A stretch of 18,417 bases of DNA from Nitrospirales bacterium (lineage in GTDB: Bacteria; Nitrospirota; Nitrospiria; Nitrospirales; UBA8639). This document shows, one piece after another, positions 14,954 to 18,417 of the stretch. A program made the position numbers and the translations under genes. A model generated the notes under the pieces. It was given only the letters and a program-made list of their open reading frames with translations. It ran no database searches and was not told the origin of the DNA. The stretch covers positions 1-18,417 of the forward strand of contig JAJDBO010000277.1 of assembly GCA_029261305.1 (NCBI GenBank), written 5' to 3'. Every line of letters starts with the position of its first letter. Position 1 is the stretch's first letter.

Positions 14954-17340
14954 GCGATTGGTCTTTAGTCTACGAAGGGTTTGATCCTGAACAAGAACGC
15001 TTGCGTGAAGCTCTGTGCACTTTGGGAAATGGATATTTTGCAACGCGCGGGGCGGCACATGAAGCCGAAGCAGACTCGACCCATTATCCAGGGACGTATC
15101 TCGCAGGCGGGTATAACCGTGTCCACACCGAGATTGGCGGACGGACGATTGAAAATGAAGATCTCGTCAATCTGCCGAATTGGTTGTCTCTCTCCTTCCG
15201 CCACCCCGATAGCAATTGGGTCAATCTCCAAGCGGTGGATATTTTGTTCTATCGACAAGAACTGGATTTGAAAGCTGGAGTTCTTCATCGATCTTTTGAA
15301 TTCCAAGACATTCATGGCCGTAGGACCACTGTGACAAGTCGACGGTTTGTGCATCTTGGATTTCAACACCTCGCCGGACTAGACGTTGTCATTACGCCTG
15401 AGAATTGGTCTGGGCCTTTGGACATTCGTACGGCTTTGGATGGCCGCGTGCTGAACGCAGGCGTGTCTCGCTACCAAGCCCTGAACAATAAACACCTAAC
15501 CTGTTTAGAGTCTTCTGGTGTGAACGAGGAGGGGATGTATTTGTGCATGGAAACCAATCAATCCAAACTTCGTATCGCACAAGCCGCCCGAACGCGATTC
15601 ACTCTTGATGATTCATTGTTGAACATTTCACGTCACCTCATTCAAGAATCCGAATACATTGCTCAAGAATGTACGGTCGAGATGAAACAGGGACATCCCC
15701 TTACTATTGAAAAAATCGTCACGCTGTATACCTCACGAGACCATGGGATTTCTGAATGTGGGTTGGAGGCACGCAATGCTCTCAACGATGCTGATGGTTT
15801 TGAGGACTTAGCTCGTTCGCATACTCAACGGTTAGATCGGTTGTGGCAACGATGCGATATCGGCATTCAGGACGGAGAAGACTCGCAACTTATTTTACGT
15901 CTCCACATTTTTCATCTCCTTCAAACGGTTTCCCCTAACACGATTGGGTTAGATGTGGGAGTTCCGGCACGAGGCTGGCATGGTGAGGCGTATCGGGGTC
16001 ATATCTTTTGGGATGAGTTATTTATTTTTCCTATGTTGAACCTTCGTATCCCCGACATCACGAAATCGCTCTTGTTGTACCGTCACCGACGACTGGATCT
16101 CGCTCGACGGAATGCTCAAGAATCTGGGTTTGGGGGTGCGCTCTACCCTTGGCAATCTGGGAGCAATGGCCGCGAGGAAAGTCAGATGGTGCACCTCAAC
16201 CCACAATCCGGGAGATGGACTCCGGACAATAGTGCACTTCAACGCCATGTGAATGCGGCCATTGCTTATAACGTGTGGCAATACTTTCAAGTGACGGACG
16301 ATTGGGAATTTCTTTCGTTTTATGGTGCGGAAATGGTTTTGGAAATTGCCAGGTTTTGGGCCAGTGCCGTGTCGTACAATTCAGGAAAAGACCGCTATGA
16401 AATTTTGAATGTGATGGGCCCGGATGAGTACCACGATCAATACCCAGGCGCGGATCATCCTGGTTTGAACAACAATGCCTATACTAACCTCATGGCGGTG
16501 TGGATTTTTTGTCGAGCCCTAGAAATTCTCGACCTGCTCTCTGATGATAGCCGAACCGAGATTCGAGAGATCATGCACATTAGCACCACCGAAGCAGAGC
16601 TATGGGATGACATTAGTCGAAAGATGTTTATCCCATTCCATGCAAAGGGAATCATTAGTCAATTCGAAGGCTATGGAGAGTTAGAAGAATTTGATTGGGA
16701 GCGCTATCGAGAAAAGTATGGCGACATCCATCGGCTGGATCGAATTCTTGAAGCCGAAGGCGACTCCACGAATCGATATAAATTATCGAAACAGGCCGAT
16801 GTGCTGATGCTGTTTTACTTGTTCTCATCAGAGGAATTGCGGATCCTATTTAAGCGGCTTGGTTATCCATTCAAATATTCCACGATCCCACGGACCATTG
16901 AATATTATTTACAGCGAACGGCTCATGGGTCTTCACTCAGCCGTGTGGTCCACTCTTGGGTCATGGCACGGTCTGGTCGTGAACAGGCCTGGACGTTATT
17001 GAAAGAAGCCTTACGGGTAGATGTCTCGGATGTTCAGTCTGGCACCACTGCAGAGGGAATCCATCTCGGTGCCATGGCCGGAACTGTGGACCTGATTCAA
17101 CGCGGCCATACAGGTTTGGAAACACGAGGCGGGACGCTCTACTTTAACCCCTGTCTCCCCAAAGGGTTGAAGGCTCTCAATCTCAGGCTATTTTATCGTG
17201 GACATTCCTTGGATGTGTCCGTCACTCAGGACACTTTTCAGATCGGATCTCGACCAGGTCGCTCCGCCCCCATTCGGATTTCCATCAAAGGCAAATCCCA
17301 AAAACTTAAGCCGGGTCAGATTGTCAGCACGACAATTTAG
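14950..17340 (+). CDS. Glycoside hydrolase family 65 disaccharide phosphorylase (trehalose phosphorylase-like)
   Basis: From the ATG at 14950 the protein has 796 residues, normal for GH65: an N-terminal beta-sandwich (about 1-270), an (alpha/alpha)6 catalytic barrel and a C-terminal beta domain. The catalytic acid is Glu493 in NVMGPDEYHDQ; KLSKQADV (Lys614) and AHGSSLS (about 658-664) match the phosphate-binding region, so phosphorolysis rather than hydrolysis is expected. Enzymes of this type split trehalose, kojibiose, maltose or trehalose-6-phosphate with inversion, giving beta-glucose-1-phosphate, which the upstream HAD domain could use. Substrate is inferred from the OtsB partner. The start is chosen because ATG overlaps the upstream TGA as ATGA, typical of coupling; an ATG at 14923 has no ribosome binding site. 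No trehalose synthase gene is in the window. Confidence 0.92.
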   Translation: MSDWSLVYEGFDPEQERLREALCTLGNGYFATRGAAHEAEADSTHYPGTYLAGGYNRVHTEIGGRTIENEDLVNLPNWLSLSFRHPDSNWVNLQAVDILFYRQELDLKAGVLHRSFEFQDIHGRRTTVTSRRFVHLGFQHLAGLDVVITPENWSGPLDIRTALDGRVLNAGVSRYQALNNKHLTCLESSGVNEEGMYLCMETNQSKLRIAQAARTRFTLDDSLLNISRHLIQESEYIAQECTVEMKQGHPLTIEKIVTLYTSRDHGISECGLEARNALNDADGFEDLARSHTQRLDRLWQRCDIGIQDGEDSQLILRLHIFHLLQTVSPNTIGLDVGVPARGWHGEAYRGHIFWDELFIFPMLNLRIPDITKSLLLYRHRRLDLARRNAQESGFGGALYPWQSGSNGREESQMVHLNPQSGRWTPDNSALQRHVNAAIAYNVWQYFQVTDDWEFLSFYGAEMVLEIARFWASAVSYNSGKDRYEILNVMGPDEYHDQYPGADHPGLNNNAYTNLMAVWIFCRALEILDLLSDDSRTEIREIMHISTTEAELWDDISRKMFIPFHAKGIISQFEGYGELEEFDWERYREKYGDIHRLDRILEAEGDSTNRYKLSKQADVLMLFYLFSSEELRILFKRLGYPFKYSTIPRTIEYYLQRTAHGSSLSRVVHSWVMARSGREQAWTLLKEALRVDVSDVQSGTTAEGIHLGAMAGTVDLIQRGHTGLETRGGTLYFNPCLPKGLKALNLRLFYRGHSLDVSVTQDTFQIGSRPGRSAPIRISIKGKSQKLKPGQIVSTTI

Positions 17341-17349
17341 GGCACTGAC
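17315..17349. terminator. Weak hairpin at the convergent GH65/smpB junction
   Basis: ATTGTC (17320-17325) and GACAAT (17331-17336) form a 6-bp stem with loop AGCAC, and GTCAG (17315-17319) can pair with CTGAC (17345-17349) outside it. Only 8 bases separate the two stop codons, so any terminator must lie inside coding sequence. There is no clear T-run, so this may only slow polymerase. Confidence 0.2.
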
Positions 17350-17828
17350 TAATCTCGTTGGCGGATTTTCATGGCCCGATCCATTTCCCGACCGGCATCG
17401 CGTTTTTTGACGGCATCGCGTTTGTCATAATGCTTCTTCCCACGAGCCAGGCCTAACTCCACTTTGGCAATGCCACGTGGATTAAAATAAATGCGCAATG
17501 GAACAATGGTGAGCCCCTTCAGCTTAATCTTTTCGGTCAACTTCTCTATCTGCTTTTTATGCAACAGCATGGGGCGAGCCCGCAACGGCTCATGATTCAT
17601 GATGTTGCCATGGCTGTATTCCCCAATATGGCAATTATGCAGAATAGCCTTTCCATTGGTCATTGTGGCATAGCCTTCCCGCAAATTGACTCGACCTTCA
17701 CGAAGGGATTTTACTTCCGTCCCCTTGAGAATTAAGCCCGCCTCAATTTTTTCTTCAATCGAATAGTCGTGGAACGCTTTTCGATTGGATCCGGCGGTTT
17801 TGAAACCATTGTCTTGCTTTTCAGCCAT
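17349..17828 (-). CDS. smpB: SsrA-binding protein SmpB
   Basis: The 159-residue product is a full SmpB: an N-terminal start of the OB-type barrel (NRKAFHDYSIEEKIEAGLIL), then KGTEVKSLREGRVNLREGY, EYSHGNIMNHEPLRARPMLL and a basic tail GKKHYDKRDAVKKRDAGRE. SmpB binds tmRNA and brings it to stalled ribosomes, with the basic tail reaching the empty mRNA channel, to release the ribosome and tag the nascent peptide. The tmRNA gene was not seen here. The ATG has only a short AGG near it; a strong Shine-Dalgarno lies about 40 bases upstream and serves a 6-codon leader frame (17838-17858). It ends 8 bases from the convergent GH65 gene and is divergent from the DUF721 gene. Confidence 0.97.
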   Translation of the reverse strand: MAEKQDNGFKTAGSNRKAFHDYSIEEKIEAGLILKGTEVKSLREGRVNLREGYATMTNGKAILHNCHIGEYSHGNIMNHEPLRARPMLLHKKQIEKLTEKIKLKGLTIVPLRIYFNPRGIAKVELGLARGKKHYDKRDAVKKRDAGREMDRAMKIRQRD

Positions 17829-17837
17829 GAAAAAAAC

Positions 17838-17858
17838 CTATGGAAAAGTGGAGATCAT
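17838..17858 (-). other. Six-codon upstream reading frame before smpB
   Basis: On the minus strand a strong ribosome binding site, AAAGGAGG (complement of 17869-17876), is followed ten bases later by ATG and six codons (MISTFP) ending in TAG, nine bases before the smpB ATG and in the same frame. The best ribosome binding site in the region thus serves the short frame and not smpB. It could couple smpB translation to reinitiation. Expression is not shown. Confidence 0.4.
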
Positions 17859-17887
17859 TTAATCTTCCCCTCCTTTGTAAGGACGGG

Positions 17888-17912
17888 AACTTTTTCCGAA
17901 GAGGAAAAAGTT
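17888..17912. repeat. Perfect 10-bp hairpin in the smpB/DUF721 divergent region
   Basis: AACTTTTTCC (17888-17897), loop GAAGA, GGAAAAAGTT (17903-17912): a perfect stem. It lies upstream of both divergent genes. As a DNA dyad it could be an operator for either; in the smpB leader RNA it would sit 5' of the upstream reading frame. Not followed by a T-run on either strand. Confidence 0.4.
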
Positions 17913-17940
17913 GAGAGGTAGAGTCGTGCTATTGCCTAAG

Positions 17941-17969
17941 TTGAACATTTCTCTGGCGCCACCTAGAAT
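17941..17969 (+). promoter_or_regulatory. Sigma70 promoter for the DUF721 gene, probably giving a leaderless mRNA
   Basis: TTGAAC (17941-17946), a 17-base spacer and TAGAAT (17964-17969) are a good sigma70 match. The predicted start site (17975-17977) is next to the ATG at 17978, and no Shine-Dalgarno is present, so the transcript would have almost no leader. Confidence 0.5.
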
Positions 17970-17977
17970 ACCCTACC

Positions 17978-18417
17978 ATGGAAACCTTTACCTCCTTTCA
18001 ATCCATATTACAAGGCGTGGCCCAAAGTCAGGGTTTCGATGTCAGGCTTTGGGAGTATCGATTGCAAACACAATGGAAGGATATTGTTGGAGAAGTGCTG
18101 GCGGCTCACACGTGGCCCGCGAGAATTCGCTTCCGAAAACTCTTTATCGCTGTCGAGACCAATGTGTGGTTACATCAACTGACCTATTTGAAATCCACAC
18201 TTCTGGAAAAAATTCAATCCCAAACACCGAATCTCTACCTGAAAGACATTGTCTTCCGCATTGGAGAAATCCCAAAGCCACAATGGGATGAGCCTGAATC
18301 AAGAAACGTTACCACGCACGTGTCCGCCGAGACCCTCATGACCGCCACCGAATACACCCGAGAAGTCGCCAATGAAGAAATACGCTACTCCCTAACCCGA
18401 GTCATCTCCAAAGCGCT
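17978..18417 (+). CDS. DUF721 (DciA-like) protein, N-terminal 146 codons, runs off the window
   Basis: The open frame METFTSFQSILQGVAQSQGF continues to the window end without a stop. Residues about 25-100 follow the DUF721 pattern: LQTQWKDIVGEVLAAHT, then RKLFIAVETNVWLHQLTYL, LLEKIQ and LKDIVFRIGE, i.e. W..IVG...A.HT, L.V.V....W..EL and a final strand with I.F..G. DUF721 proteins include DciA, the ancestral loader or recruiter of the replicative helicase DnaB in bacteria without DnaC or DnaI. That function is known for the family and is inferred here. The tail (THVSAETLMTATEYTREVANEE) is helical and unassigned. The gene is divergent from smpB; the start follows a promoter with no room for a Shine-Dalgarno. 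Confidence 0.8.
   Translation, partial: METFTSFQSILQGVAQSQGFDVRLWEYRLQTQWKDIVGEVLAAHTWPARIRFRKLFIAVETNVWLHQLTYLKSTLLEKIQSQTPNLYLKDIVFRIGEIPKPQWDEPESRNVTTHVSAETLMTATEYTREVANEEIRYSLTRVISKA

Noticed and set aside
17911..18291. 126-codon plus-strand frame overlapping the DUF721 gene
   Set aside because: It is in a different frame from the DUF721 reading, has no domain, and its composition is that of a shadow; the open frame from 17978 has the family motifs.

Overview
The window reads as a chromosomal segment of a free-living Gram-negative bacterium. The mix of an FtsH/Usp/Kef/P-type ATPase stress block, a HAD-OtsB fusion followed by a GH65 phosphorylase, and a DUF721 gene beside smpB suggests a Nitrospira-like member of the Nitrospirota. 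That placement is inference from gene content and moderate GC, not from any marker gene. No rRNA, tRNA, CRISPR array, transposase or integrase was seen.

Layout. (1) Positions 1-539, minus strand: the start of an exported protein and an A-type carrier (HesB/IscA-fold) protein with no cysteines. (2) Positions 540-4081 look accessory: a class II Fic protein with its own winged-helix domain and two 31-bp operator-like inverted repeats over its start; a cluster of GC-rich palindromes; then, behind a good sigma70 promoter on the plus strand, a HEPN-like protein and a coiled-coil/TIR protein whose frame is broken by one in-frame TAA. The stretch ends in a hairpin terminator. (3) Positions 4082-12606, all minus strand: P-type cation ATPase, tandem Usp, Kef-type antiporter, second tandem Usp, FtsH. 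The order and short gaps suggest co-expressed envelope and ion-stress functions. (4) Positions 12758-13090: a small PepSY lipoprotein, divergent from (5) positions 13313-17340, a two-gene trehalose or disaccharide module: a beta-phosphoglucomutase-like HAD fused to trehalose-6-phosphate phosphatase, overlapping by ATGA a GH65 phosphorylase. (6) Positions 17349-18417: smpB (minus) and, divergently, the 5' part of a DUF721/DciA-like gene that runs off the window.

How the genes may work together. In region 5, OtsB would make trehalose from trehalose-6-phosphate, GH65 would phosphorolyse a disaccharide to glucose plus beta-glucose-1-phosphate, and the HAD domain would convert the latter to glucose-6-phosphate. 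In region 3, ion pumping (ATPase, Kef), ATP-binding Usp sensors and membrane protein quality control (FtsH) would act on the same stress. In region 2, the HEPN-like/TIR pair has the look of an abortive-infection type defence operon, and the TIR gene is decayed, split or misread.

Most worth a second look: the interrupted TIR gene and its HEPN-like partner, the mirrored operators at the Fic start, the palindrome cluster, and the short upstream reading frame before smpB.
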